Source: Aquanectria penicillioides
Taxonomy: Eukaryota; Ascomycota; Sordariomycetes; Hypocreales; Nectriaceae
Reading direction: 5' to 3'
Length of the DNA stretch: 64,000 bases
Assembly (NCBI GenBank): GCA_003415625.1
Contig: PYIU01000001.1
Location: forward strand, 7,876,210 to 7,940,209
In this document: positions 23,110-34,471 of the stretch, in pieces
How positions within the stretch are numbered: position 1 is the stretch's first letter
Layout of the letters: each line of letters begins with the position of its first letter
Notes under the pieces: generated by a model
What the model was told of the DNA's origin: nothing
The model's database searches: none
What the model saw: only the letters and a program-made list of their open reading frames with translations
Program-made: the position numbers and the translations under genes

Positions 23110-23668
23110 TCAGTTGTGAGATATCGAGAGACTGGCTAACCTTTGTTTGAGAGCTTTGCTTGACCCACAAATAGAACGCAATCCTCGACCATTATTGAGG
23201 AACCCGCTAGTTCCTTTTTTTTTCTTATCGCCAAATCCCATGAATTCTTCCACAGAACCGTTGACCTCGATGTTTCGGTTGATATGGTGTCCAGTATCTT
23301 CCCACATAGCGACCCATGACTCCTAGGCCTTGCCGCTTTTTACGTTCCCTGCTCGTAGCCACGCCTACAGCTCCGGTTTGATATCCCAAAGCGTGTCCGG
23401 TGATCATGCCCTTTGATCCTCTCAACTCGTGGATGACGTTGAGGAGGAACTGCATTTCTTCTTTGCTATCGAAAAGATGCAGAATAAGAGCGATGTGCAC
23501 GACATCAACCGTGCCATCCATCGCATTCAATTCAACATTGTTTGAATCGAACCCATCGGCAATGACGAATCTAGTCTCGAGGCTTCTCTTGTCATTGAAT
23601 AGTTCATAACTGGCATATAAATCCTCCACGAAACTCAAGACCAACGACTTGGTCACTACGGACACCAT
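23110..23668 (-). pseudogene. Broken SAM-dependent methyltransferase relic
   Basis: The minus strand from 23668 gives the core of a class I methyltransferase of the fungal secondary-metabolism type: DLYASYELFNDKRSLETRF, then ADGF, then DGTVDVVHIALILHLFD, then MITGHALGYQTGAV. The frame then drifts. The expected next block, MWEDTGHHINRNIEVNGSVE and EEFMGFGDKKKK, appears in another frame (23307-23110), so there is a frameshift near 23320. The N-terminal SAM-binding glycine motif is missing upstream. Intact relatives methylate polyketide or meroterpenoid intermediates. No cluster core gene is near, so this is a solitary remnant. Confidence 0.7.
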
Positions 23669-24669
23669 CCCAGTCGGTCTTTGTTTGGTTAGGGCCCACG
23701 TTGTCTTAGACCGGAAGTTCGAGATCCGAATCTATTCTCTCGATCGCAACGCTAACGCGAAATTGTATGTGCGGGAAAATTGGGATATGGAAGAATGATA
23801 AAATAAACGTACTGGGGCGATAGCTATAGCTAATTCGAGTTTGTCTTCAATAAATGGTGGGTAATTATCACTAGGAAGAAAACAATGTGTGCTGTTAGAA
23901 GGCGGGTTTTCTGATGTAGTTATGGTTTTACCACGACCACACGGTGAGGGGGGCTTACATCAAGCTTGGGTGATTTCAGCGACCTGGTAGTGCGCACACA
24001 GGTGGGTGAGTTTGATAATCAATGTCTCGGTCAGCAGGAAAACCTGAAATTATACGGTCTGGCGGCGAAGAAAGACACAATCTGCAACAACCATCTAAAC
24101 ACCCCATAGCCATGACCCCTTATGGGACACAACCCCCACATCACTACATGACCAGCTTTGACGTGCAAAACTGTCATTAGCACATATGATGATCAGGTCA
24201 AGGTTGCTGGCAGTTACAAAGGCTTCAAGCCTACTTGGTATTAGTGCAGGTTGTTGTGTGCCAATAACTCTCTTTCTAGCAGGGAGTGGATGGTCAAGCA
24301 ATTTCAAGAAGCCGCCTACCTGCCATGTCATCTTTTCATTGCATGAGGCGCAATAACGTTAGATGTGGCTCCTAGTGGTGTGTTGGAGAGCAAGAATCGG
24401 GTTGAAGGCTGCCGGTACAATAGCGTATGGTGCGAGATTAATCAAGCCTGACCAATGTCAGACGACATCTAAAGATAAAAACCGCCATCTCTAAGTCTCC
24501 GGGTTATTCGTGCTTTTTCCCTGCTTTCTTTTGCGGTTACTGTTTATCATTCGTATTATCAAATTTTGTCAATTCCTCATAATCTTGCCCATTCTGTTCT
24601 CTCTGGGCCCTTACTTCTCACCTCCGCTCCTCGATACTCTTCCTTTTGATCCCTTGGAACCTATATATT
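23669..24669. other. Intergenic, nothing certain
   Basis: 1 kb between the methyltransferase relic and the 3' end of the NACHT gene. The minus-strand open frame at 24095-24331 is hydrophobic in part but unplaced. A pyrimidine-rich stretch lies at 24500-24720. Confidence 0.35.
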
Positions 24670-27613
24670 CTACTCATTACTTGCATATCTTCTTTGGCCT
24701 TTTTTATCAAGCCACCGACTAATCCTCGATGAAATCCGTCTTTTCGCTTTCTCGTTCTTCTTTTCTTCCTTTCTTATAATGCTGTAACGCCGCAGCATCG
24801 CAGATGATTCTTTTAAATACCCCTCCAGGCCCAGATTTGTATCAACCCCTTCTGCTTGCTTCCTGTCCACCTCATCAAGGAGAGCCTCCGTATCTGGATG
24901 CTGGAACCCTCTTTGCAGTAAAAGCTCCAGCATTTTAAGCCTCTGGGAGGCAGAAATCTTCGACACTTCAATAAAGACAGAATTAGCTCTTGAGTAGTAG
25001 CTTTCAAACCCAAAAATAGCCTGCTCTATTAATGATATCGAGGTCGAGGCAGGAAGAGGATGGAAATTTGCCGGGTCTTCGTCAAGCTTGCAACGTACGT
25101 ATGGCACGAGCGCAAACTGTACAGCTAAACCATCAAAGGTATTGTATCTCTTTCTATCAATTGGCTTTCCGTCATAATGCTGATAAGAAGGCCACGTGAT
25201 TTCCAAGTTCTCACTGCCGCCAGGATATCCCGCGAACCGATTGCGGCTAACTTGACGAAAGTCGTCGATAGCTCCGACGAGAATCTTGTCAGATACCACT
25301 GAATTATCGACGAGGGACGAGTACAGCATTGCACGTATGGTCCTCCTCCAGAAAGCCGGGTCTCCTATCAAAAAATGGCCTTTTTCAACTTGTTGAGCTG
25401 CAAAAATCGTCTCGGCTCGAAGGAGAGACAAATGAGGTTCAAATCCTGGCGGACTAAGAGACCAAAGATGATTAGAAACTCTTGGCTGCTTTATCCATTC
25501 CGCGGCAGTTCTATGCAAGTACTCGACGTTTCCCGTTGCTTGGATAAACTCCAATATCCCTCTTGTACGAGCACCGAGTCTTCGTTTCATAGATGCATGG
25601 ACCTCATGCTCCTTCAGCGTTCGCATATCAATATTTATCTTCAAACCTCTAGTCTCGTCTGCTAACCACAGTGTCATGGAATGCACAGGTTCATAAGCCG
25701 AATCAAATGTCAAGAGCATGACAGATACGTCGGGGAGCAATTTCTTGGGAATTGTCGAGTAAATCGCGTCATAGAGGTCCTGGATCTCGGATGGCATTTG
25801 GTTCAGGATTTTCTTCAACTGAAACAAGCTCGCACCTTCAGTGATTGCCTCGAGCAGAGTTTGCGTGACGAGCGCAGTCCAGAGGAAAACACCATCGGAT
25901 TTGGAAACTACATCGGTTAGTAGCGCATCTCCACTATTCTCGTAGAGTCTATTGAACTCTGAGAACGCGGGGACTCCTTGGAAATGACTGAGCACAAATG
26001 ATTGGATATCTTCTTGGGTCAAGAGATGCATTTGCATCCTTGGGCTTTTGGCAAAAGCATCGCTAAACTGAGGCCATGGGCGGCTAGCGACGCATACTTT
26101 GACGTTGTTATGCCCGGAAATTTCCTGTACCATGGAACAAAGATGAAATGGAGCGATTTCGAATTCATCCAGCCCATCGATAAAGAGCATCAGGCGTATC
26201 GTTTGCCCCGCATCAGACAGAAGATACTCAAACGATTCTTTCAGCTCCCAGAGAGACCAAGGTGGAAAGGCTGCAGGATGGATCACACGAATTGTATGAA
26301 ACAAGGACCACCTTCTTGGGCAAAGCTCCGGGGTTAGATTCGGGTTTGCCTTTAGAACTTGATAAAGGAGAGTTCGCAGCAATCCCGATTCTGACTTTTC
26401 CAAATCAAGACCTGGTTTCCATGCGTAATATTTGATCTTGTATACGGGGTGGCCCATTGACCACTCATCAAGTAACGGATCCAGATCCGGGTGGTGAACG
26501 ATGTGTTTCATCATCGTTGACTTACCAGAGCCAGGTTTTCCGGTAATCCAATAAGGTAGATTGGAATCAGTTCGTAGCCAACCCGGCAAACTGGACCACA
26601 TCGGCTCGCCGGTGTCCGAAACGCGCGGCGTATCATTAAAAGCCCACTGGTATGTCGTTTGGAATGTGTCTGTGATCCCTTCTTCGCGCTTGTCTATGGT
26701 ATCGAACTTGAGGCTGTTGATAATGAGTGAACTCACTTTGCTGGAGGATATGTCCGTTTCTCGAGGGAATGATTTTAAAATTGACCAGTCAGGTCGCCAG
26801 TCTCTGCCCCAGAGACGCTGTATGATGTCCTTGGCCACTTGATTTTGTTGCATAGATTCTATGGCGCTCGGCTCAACTGATGATGGGTTCCCCATTTGCT
26901 CTTGCGTCACGCCGCTGGGGCCGATCTTGTCCGTCGCCTTGTTCATCATCATGATCATTGTATCAAGTTTCGCACTGAATTCTCGTTCCCAGTTCTTAGT
27001 AGCTCGTGAGTTGAACCTAATAACACTGTAAGCCTGGAGGACTCCTCTCAGTCGAACTGCCACCAAATAGCACTGTCATCTCGCCTTGTTCGCAAACGTA
27101 CCAGACGGATACTGTAGCCGCCATCATGATCTCTTCTCGCACATTGGCCAAGCGAGCTTCCATCTTCTGCATTTCCTCTTCCACTTCTTTCTGCTTCCAA
27201 AGTCTCTTCAGAGCGATGCGAAAGCATGTGCCTACAGAAGGAGCTTCATGCGCTTCGTATGTGCCCTTTCGTTGCGCTCGTTCACTGCTCTTTAGTTCTC
27301 TCTGGAAGTTGGCGTTCACATTCATCAACATCCAGTGGATTTCAACTGCGATAGCTTCGCATTCATGGCAAATACGGCGTAACTGGTCATCTGTACTACC
27401 CAAGCTCCCAGTTTGTTGCTGCTCATCGAGAGCTTGCTTTATGGCATTAGACAACTGAGAGATATCGGCTGAGATTGTGGATAGGTCCCGTATTGCGACA
27501 TTTTGGCCCGACGCAGAGCGATAGATTTTCCACGTGTCGGAAAAGAGTCTCTGCCCGAAATCTACAAACTGCACCACGGCGGCTACTACCGCTAGTGCAG
27601 ACAGAGGATCCAT
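24670..27613 (-). CDS. NACHT-domain STAND (NLR-like) protein, about 952 aa
   Basis: Two exons, 27613-27102 and 27016-24670, join in phase 2 (Trp171). The N-terminus MDPLSALAVVAAVVQFVDFG is the usual beginning of the fungal NLR N-terminal domain, followed by a helical region to about 170 with KQKEVEEEMQKMEARL. A linker then leads to FQTTYQWAFND and the NTPase: Walker A GKPGSGKST (about 330-338) and Walker B LMLFIDGLDEF (about 446-456). The C-terminal 400 residues have no ankyrin, WD or TPR repeats, so the usual ligand-binding repeats are lacking. Such proteins act as ATP-driven switches in heterokaryon incompatibility and immunity-like responses. Its neighbour upstream on the same strand is a Clr5-ankyrin gene. 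Confidence 0.88.
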
Positions 27614-28050
27614 GGCAATATTAGAAGTAACCTTTGATGAAGTACAACAAGGCTGAGTGATTTGCTGCACAAGTGTGCGGGGGTTGAGGTCAGACTAGGC
27701 AGAAGCATCTCAGTGGGTAATACGATGGGCGGGGCGTGCGGCTGGTACGATTCTTACAGCCTCGTGTCTTCGCTGTGCGCCAGAGCAAGGTGCTGAGCCA
27801 GCTTGAAATTCAGAAATCAGCGTCTCGGAATTGCCTCATACCTCAATGCCTAGAGGCAACTAAAAGAAGGTTTCTTGCTACATTTGTCCTTCCTCTTGGT
27901 ATATTTTCTTCGATCCCACATTCATCTTAACAGCTGGCTGTCACGATGTACACAAATGTTACAGAGGTAGGGTACACCGTACAACTCATCATCAGCTTAT
28001 ATGTTGCACCCTAGTCCGTAAGTTAAACCTATCATAGGCAAACAATGACG
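27614..28050. other. Spacer between the NACHT and Clr5-ankyrin genes
   Basis: 437 bp separate the stop of the Clr5-ankyrin gene from the ATG of the NACHT gene, both on the minus strand. The spacer must hold the terminator of one and the promoter of the other. I see no further gene. Confidence 0.4.
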
Positions 28051-31000
28051 TCATGCATTGTTTGCAACTGGACTGGGTGGAGGCTTGTATTCTCGCAGAA
28101 CCTGAGCCACAATGTGGTGCCCGCAATCATCGGCCATTGCCGCAGCTTCATTGCACCTTGATCTGATGGTCCCTGCCTGTTTGTCATTGTCAAGTAGCAA
28201 ATGAATCACATCAAGGTGACCAAGAGAAGCGACTACACCAAGCAAAGTCCCTCCAAACCCCGGGAGCATCGGAGCATTGACGTCAGCTCCGTTTTCGACG
28301 AGTATCTTGGCTATGTTAAAGTGGCCTCTGGTGGCCGCGGCTTGTAGCGCTGTCTCGGTCAATAGCCCTCTCCTTTTTGGAAATATTGGCGGAGCGTTAA
28401 TATTAGCACCGAGATCCAGAAGCAATCGGACGAGGGGAGCATTTCCAGCCATAGCCGCTGCTTGTAAAGCCGTCCGATCTGAATCAGGCCCTGCGGGAGC
28501 GTTGGGGTCAGCACCAATTTTTACGAGTTCAAGCGCCAAGTTCCAAAAACGCCTCTCCATTGCCCGCGCGAGCAGTACACCTTTATCATCGATGTATGCT
28601 CCGGCATTGATGAGCATCTGTGCGATTTCTTCGCCTTCCTTTGAGTGCCTAAAGAAGGCCCACTGGAGTGCACTTTTGGAGTTTCTACCAAGTGTTGGTG
28701 CATTTACATCAGCCCCAGAATCGAGGAGCAGCTGCACTGTCGACTTCCTCCCCCACCGCGCTGCTATTTGAATAGGATAGTTTTGCTGGTAATCTGGTAT
28801 GTTGGGATTCGCGCCCTTTTCAAGGAGTATTTTGACCAGCGAATCATCCAATGACCAGCAGGCATTGCTCAGAATACCACCTCTTCGTTCAGACACCGTA
28901 TTCGGATTAGCCCCGTAGGAGAGGAGCAACAAGCTAATATTCTTCACATCCTGGATGGCGGCCCAGTCAGCCAACGCCCGCCACTCGGGCTCATTAGCCT
29001 CCATAGTCCAGTAACTCGCCTGCCGGCTATGAAATCTAGGATTGCTCGCACGACGGTATCTCTCCGACACCCAAAAAAGGGGCGTTGAGGCAATCTCTAT
29101 TAGCCATGTCTGCTCTTGAGGGCTGGAGTGGGGGTCCTGTGAAGGCTCATCAACATTGGCCCCAGCTCGAAGGAGGATTTGTGTGATCTCGGTCAGACCT
29201 TGGGTAGCTGCGATTGCAAGTGGCGTGGTTCCATAGTCCCGAGCACTTGAAACAGCTCCATGCGATAGTAACATGACCAAGAGTTCCTTATTGTTACTCC
29301 TAACCGCAGTGCAGGCTGCATCCTCTCCGTTGACAACAGTCCGAACATCTGCACTCGCATCGAGAAGTCTTCGAACTACACTTGGGCTGCCACCTCGAAT
29401 AGCAGCTTGAAGGATTGTTCCAGATATTTCCAAAGTACCTGCTGGCGAATGGAAATCGTTGACGTTGACTCCTTGGTTCAAGAGTTGCTCAACGACTAGC
29501 AAATCTCCCCTAGAGGCGGCGACATGCAACGCAATCCAGCCCAGATCTTCTGCGGCTGTAGCACCGCGACCAAGCAGGAAATACATTAGGTCTGGGTTGC
29601 CTGCTTTTGCCGCAGCTCGTAGTGTTGTCAGGCCTCCTTCTACGCCAGCAGGCGCGTTGATGTCAGCCCTTTTGTCCAGAAGTAGTTTCACCAATGACTC
29701 GTCCCCTCTCTCTGCTGCCGCTTGAAGTGCAGTTCGTCCCTTCAAGGCCCCAGGGGATGAATTCACATTCGCCCCCCATTTGATGAGTAACTCCGCTAAG
29801 TGTTGCCTAACTTCAGCAAGCTGTTGTGACCCTTGCCCTTCAGGATGGTTGGCGAGATTGGCGACTTCTATCTCCTCCAGACCGCAAGCTAATTGCAGAG
29901 CCGTTGTTCCAAAGCCGTCAGAACAATCTACTTTCGCTCCGTGCTCCAGTAGTAATTTCGATAGTTCAATGTTTCCATGATTTACTGATTCCTGCAAGGC
30001 TGGCAAGAAGCGTTCCCTGCTGGTACTTTTCATATGTTGGTACAAATCCGAACCTTGCACGCGACATGCAGGGGCTGAAATGCCTTCCCAAATTTTGGTC
30101 CAGTTCGGGCAATCGTTAACTTCAGCTCCAACCTGCAGCAGATGTTGAACTAAACCTAAGTTGTTTTGACGCGCTCCGATTTGGATAGGTGATTGGAAAG
30201 CTTCCCACTCAGTCCTCTCGAAGCTGCAACGTGCCTCATCAGCGAGAAATTGAACTCCAAACGGGGAGTACTCCACATCTTCCCTGTCATCAAAACAGTG
30301 CGATATGCGGACACTATGGTGATATCTTTCAAGTTGGTCTTGAAAATATTCCTTCGCCGAGTTTTCCAATACATTCAAGAGGTTGACCTGCGCGCCATGC
30401 TGTAACAAAAGATTAAGCATATCCACGTCACCTTTCCAAATTGCCTTCTGGAGTGCGGTACCTGAGGTAAAGGAAATTTCATTGACAAGCGCCCCCCTCT
30501 GCAGCAGGATTCGCGCAATATCAAGATTCTGATTCTCAACAGCCTTCAGCAACAGGGTTTTCCGGGAACGAAACGCTGTCAAATATTTAAAATCATTCTG
30601 GGGCACAATGTCATAATAACACCAAAGGTTAGCGCCTGCACCTGACCCTATCAGAATCTCCGAAACAGAGGTGTAGTCGATCGAGATGGCCAAATCAAGA
30701 GGGCTGAACAGTGACCTAGGCGACAGGTCGTTTGGGTCTGCACCATGGTTGATAAGAAGTCTGCAAATACTTGCATTGTTTCTGATGACTGCAAGGTGGA
30801 GAGGCTTGAGATCCCCTAAATTAACAACCGAAGAGCTGAGCTCATCGAGATCCTGTGGACGGTAGCGGCGGCCGCAATTAGGATCAACGCGCTTCTGAAG
30901 CAGCATTGTGACCAATGACTCATTTCCAAGGCTACAGGCGCTAAGAAGAAGGCGTGACAAGAATATTTCCATTGTCGTACTGTAGACCTTTCTTGCCTTG

Positions 31001-31989
31001 TCGATAAATTTGTTGAAAAGCGGTGCACTTCGGGTTTCAAGTATCCAACTTAAGAAGTGATCCATGTGTTCGAGTGATAGGTGCCTATTTGACGCTAAAT
31101 ATATGCAGGATTGAATGAGGAGAAAAAATGGCTCGTTGGAAACGATTGGCGAAGTTCTGCTTGATTTTGAAGGGAGTATTTCGCTGACACGATGCAAGAT
31201 CAAAGCAGCTAGTTCCGCGTCGACTTTATTTTTGTCCAGGTTCAGAAATTTTCCCAGAAGGTTTCTTGCATTGTGGATTGACAGTTGACCAGGTGTATAC
31301 TCTGTAATTGGTGTATCAGATGGGCCAATCCAATTAACATGCGGAATGAGGTCATGTATCAATGAGAGCACTGTATTCGGGTCAGTCATCAAATGGCAAC
31401 ACTTTGAGGCACCACTATCTTACAATGGCTCCCAAAGTTGTCTTGAAAGTGAAACCAGGGGATAGTCAGTAGCCTTATAGATTCTCTCGGTTCGGGATGT
31501 GGCTCGTATGTCGCGTTTCGCTGCTGGGATATGGTGGCTACTACAGCATATGAATAAACCTGAGTTACTTGAGTATTACTGCTTTGCAACTTACTTGATG
31601 AGACGGGGTTGCGAAACTCAGAGCGATACCTCGAAAGGGCCCTTTTGCACCTCTTTGGATTGATAGCTTGGTCGCAAAGAAAAACCCCCACGCCGTTTTG
31701 AATCGAATCTGATTCATGGACGAGCTGCCAGTCTTTCTTCCTCAAATATTTTCGCATTTGCCATAATTGTAATCGGTGAACGTATTCCTTTTTCCTTCGA
31801 AAAGTATGTATGAATCAACTGATGCGCATCTCTCAGGGTATCATGTGCTTACGTTGCTTCAAAGTTGTGCTTTGCCTTCATAAGCTGTATTAGTTCATCG
31901 AGACACTTTTTTTCCGAAATATAGTATCCGCGAATATGTCCTTTCTGGATCTCCCACTCTTCTGCGGATTTCTTTGGTCGTCGAGGCAT
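28051..31989 (-). CDS. Clr5-domain ankyrin-repeat protein, about 1257 aa
   Basis: Four exons on the minus strand are 31989-31853, 31794-31595, 31540-31424 and 31370-28051; introns are 53-58 bp and all phases agree. Exon 1 plus 2 rebuild a complete Clr5 domain: PKKSAEEWEIQKGYI-like start (the base reading gives GHI), YYISEKKCLDELIQLMKAKH, then EATKKEYVHRLQLWQMRKYL and KKDW. A linker with IPWFHFQDNF follows. Then comes a long array of ankyrin repeats: ASICRLLINHGADPNDLSP, VKLLLDKRADINAPAG, IAKILVENGADVNAPM and many more. Clr5 is a fungal domain of presumed nucleic-acid or protein-binding role, often fused to ankyrins. Nothing is broken. Partners are unknown, but adjacency to a repeat-less NACHT protein is notable. 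Confidence 0.9.
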
Positions 31990-32141
31990 ATTTGGAACAG
32001 ACGAGGGCAATACCCAGCGTTTCTGAAGGGTTCAGTGTCCGGATACCGGATAGGCGGTGATACTGTGAATTGATGGGCGGGGGCTTGTATTTATCTTTTT
32101 GGGGAGTAGATGGCGTGACGCCTCCTTTGCCAGAATTACTT

Positions 32142-32385
32142 TATCCTCAGGCCACAATCCTAAATGAATTTGATATAGCCCAATAGAAAGTTCGAGCTGT
32201 GAAGCAACACACAGCCACAATCGTTGGAGAGACTAGTTCCATTGGCGATAACCAAAATTCCCCTATCTTCAGGCCAAATCTCCAAATGAATTTTCTGTGG
32301 CCCAATAGAAAGGTCGAGTTGTGAGGCAACACACAGCCACGGCCCTGACGGGAAGCAATTTCATTGGAGACAACCAAAATTCCCT
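32142..32385. repeat. Imperfect tandem duplication, unit about 121 bp
   Basis: Copy 1 runs about 32142-32262 and copy 2 about 32263-32385. Shared words in the same order are CTCAGGCCA or TTCAGGCCA, AAATGAATTT, GCCCAATAGAAAG, TCGAG, AACACACAGCCAC, CATTGG and AACCAAAATTCCC. The middle (after CAGCCAC) has diverged most. A shorter CTCAGGCCAGGTTG at about 32445 may be the start of a third copy. It lies 150-400 bp upstream of the Clr5-ankyrin start. Confidence 0.85.
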
Positions 32386-32751
32386 TTCCCAATGTCACCA
32401 CCCCTCTTCCCCCACGAACCACCCAGGAGGAACCGCGTTATTCTCAGGCCAGGTTGAGCATTATGTGGCGTGGCTTTCGGCCACACGCTTCGTCAGTTGT
32501 CAGTTATCGGCATTTCAACACCAGCCACAAGCAACTCGCGATGCTGGGATGCGAAATTCCCTTACAAGTGCACAAAGCATTAGAAAGCCAACCAATCAGG
32601 TGTAGGCTTAGCAACATACTCATACCACAATTCCCCTTTGTCGCTTAGTTTGACCCAGGGTTCGTATCAACTTGAACGCTCAGCCATGCTGTGCTGAAAA
32701 CTTGGCTCGACCAAGGATCAACATTCCCATCTAATCTGTGATATATTTACA

Positions 32752-32759
32752 TATATAAG
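32752..32759 (+). promoter_or_regulatory. TATA element before the 71-aa gene
   Basis: TATATAAG lies 45-52 bp before the ATG at 32804, supporting the small gene below. Confidence 0.45.
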
Positions 32760-32803
32760 GTAGATACGAATACTTTGCGGGGTAAGAAAAATGAATTTTA
32801 ACA

Positions 32804-33074
32804 ATGGCCATTTCCACTGAGGCTCTAGTATCTATTTTGGGGGTTTTGGTTGCCATTCCTCCAGCTGCCGTGATTCTGCTACACATGTTCAAGTCACGTC
32901 GAGTTCGATCGGATCCAGTCCATCGTACGTGAGCTTCCATTTCATCTTCTGCTGGTACATTGTTAATTAATTTCTCCAGAATGTCCAGACGTTGAAGGTT
33001 GCATCACTGAGCCATCGCGTGCTCGCCTTCGAACTTACTCGATAACCCTGACAGCGGGAACCGCCGGATTGTAA
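32804..33074 (+). CDS. Predicted 71-aa single-pass membrane protein
   Basis: This gene is too short to stand out as an open frame. Exon 1 (32804-32924) encodes MAISTEALVSILGVLVAIPP, a hydrophobic helix and the basic HMFKSRRVRSDP. A 55-bp GT-AG intron (32925-32979) with good splice sites follows. Exon 2 (32980-33074) encodes HQCPDVEGCITEPSRARLRT and a hydrophobic end, then TAA. The pattern of an N-terminal helix followed by a basic stretch is common in small fungal orphan proteins. The evidence is the phase-correct intron, TATA element and composition. I do not recognise a family, and it could be chance. Confidence 0.45.
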
Positions 33075-33781
33075 TTAAAATGGAATATCGAGCATTACAG
33101 CTCTCGGTAAGCGCTGCGTCTACTTTTTCAGTCAATTTTGAACACGATTTTGCCTGCGGGCCGTTGCTCAATTGTCATGACACACTACCTCCTGTTACAC
33201 ACATTCTTGATGCCTTGCAGAGCTAAACAAATGGATCAGTCCTTTCATTATCTTCCTATACCTGAATACGTTCGATCTGAGTCGGCATGCCGCTCCAATT
33301 TCAATCTCCTCCTTATAGATGACGGAAGGTGTTTTACATTGAGAGCAGATGTGCACTACCTATTAAATTTCCTTACACCATATCTTGCCCTTTCTTGGGC
33401 AACATATGGAAATTCGCATCATATTCTATCTCATTAGAATTCACGACCTAACACTCACAATTCCGCTGGGACTGGTGGGCGTATGACCCCTTTGGTGTAT
33501 TTCAAGTCATGGGTGATGGTTTCACAAAATTTGAACCATTTTGGTGACACGGGTATTGGTGACACTGGTGTTGATCTGTCTGGGGTTATGACTAGTGATA
33601 TTTTGAATTTTTTGTTTCAACATACAAGATTTATGAATATTCTTTCTTTGTTCTTCCAACTGGAATACGAATTATCCCTGTAAGACCTTCGGAGCGATAA
33701 GGTTCTTGCCGTGCATCCTCGGAACACCACTTGAAACTCCAGAATCTTGCACTTCCAGGAATGTACCCACAAGTGTTAGGC
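33075..33781. other. Intergenic, nothing seen
   Basis: 700 bp between the 71-aa gene (+) and the 3' end of the CBM9-like gene (-). The open frame at 33138-33437 (+) has no recognisable content. Confidence 0.35.
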
Positions 33782-34471
33782 CTAAATAAAACTGACATAG
33801 CCAAAGTATTTGCTGATATGGAAGCTCGCTATGTCAGGTGGGCTCCAAGCACCAAGCTCTTGGTCGGGGTAGGTGGAGGGGCTAGTAATGGTTCGGAAAA
33901 AGTTCATCCTCCATTGGGTGCCCTTGGCGGCGCCATCGTCAACATTGAATAACGCAAGAGGAATATTGACCCGACTGATCCAGGTCTGGGCAGCCTTATT
34001 GAGAGTAGTAACCGCAGAGAAGCCATCAGTAGCAGGGTCTGAGACAAAGAAGTGATCAAAAGGCGCTCCGGTAGCCCTGACTTTAGAAGGGTTATAGACG
34101 AAGGCTTGGTACGTCACGTTGTTTGGGTTGACTTCAAACTCAAGGTAGGTCCGCGGGTCACCGGTGCCTTTGTATATAAAGGCCTCCATGACCTCATATT
34201 CCCAAATATCATCGTTGGTTCCCTGTGCAGGGTCGAAATAGAAGTTCGTCTCTTTGTGAGCGGTGAAGGTGAGGGAAATTGAAGTTTTGGTGTAGCAGAG
34301 ATCTACTTCAGTGAGAGGAAAGTCGGTTCGGTTGGGGACCGACCAGGAGAACTTGGCGGTGCCGACTTTGGGACATGCTGGAACGTTCACCGACGGAACT
34401 TTGGTCGAGGGAACCAGACCGGAGATGGCGACGTCGGAGAAAGCAAGGAGGATAAGAGCTGATTTAAACAT
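33782..34471 (-). CDS. Secreted CBM9-like domain protein, 229 aa
   Basis: A single exon encodes a signal peptide (MFKSALILLAFSDVAISG) and one beta-sandwich domain. Characteristic CBM9-like segments are KFSWSVPNRTDF, EVDLCYTKTSISLTFTAHKE, the acidic NDDIWEYEVMEAFIYKG, YLEFEVNPNN, WISRVNIPLALFNV and the late WRMNFFRT followed by LGAWSPPDIASFH and FGYVSF. The order FEVNP, W...IP, WR.NF and WSPP is the usual fingerprint of this family. Bacterial CBM9 binds the reducing ends of glycans; the fungal stand-alone proteins are uncharacterised. The domain appears complete and the protein is probably exported to the wall or medium. Confidence 0.85.
   Translation of the reverse strand: MFKSALILLAFSDVAISGLVPSTKVPSVNVPACPKVGTAKFSWSVPNRTDFPLTEVDLCYTKTSISLTFTAHKETNFYFDPAQGTNDDIWEYEVMEAFIYKGTGDPRTYLEFEVNPNNVTYQAFVYNPSKVRATGAPFDHFFVSDPATDGFSAVTTLNKAAQTWISRVNIPLALFNVDDGAAKGTQWRMNFFRTITSPSTYPDQELGAWSPPDIASFHISKYFGYVSFI

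Larger units (their letters stand above)
31990..32803. other. Intergenic divergent region with tandem duplication
   Basis: This region lies between the Clr5-ankyrin gene (-) and the small membrane protein gene (+). It contains the duplicated 121-bp unit listed separately. No other gene is seen. Confidence 0.45.

Noticed and set aside
24095..24331. Minus-strand 78-codon frame near the methyltransferase relic
   Set aside because: I considered a further relic of a secondary-metabolism gene, but no recognisable motif was present.
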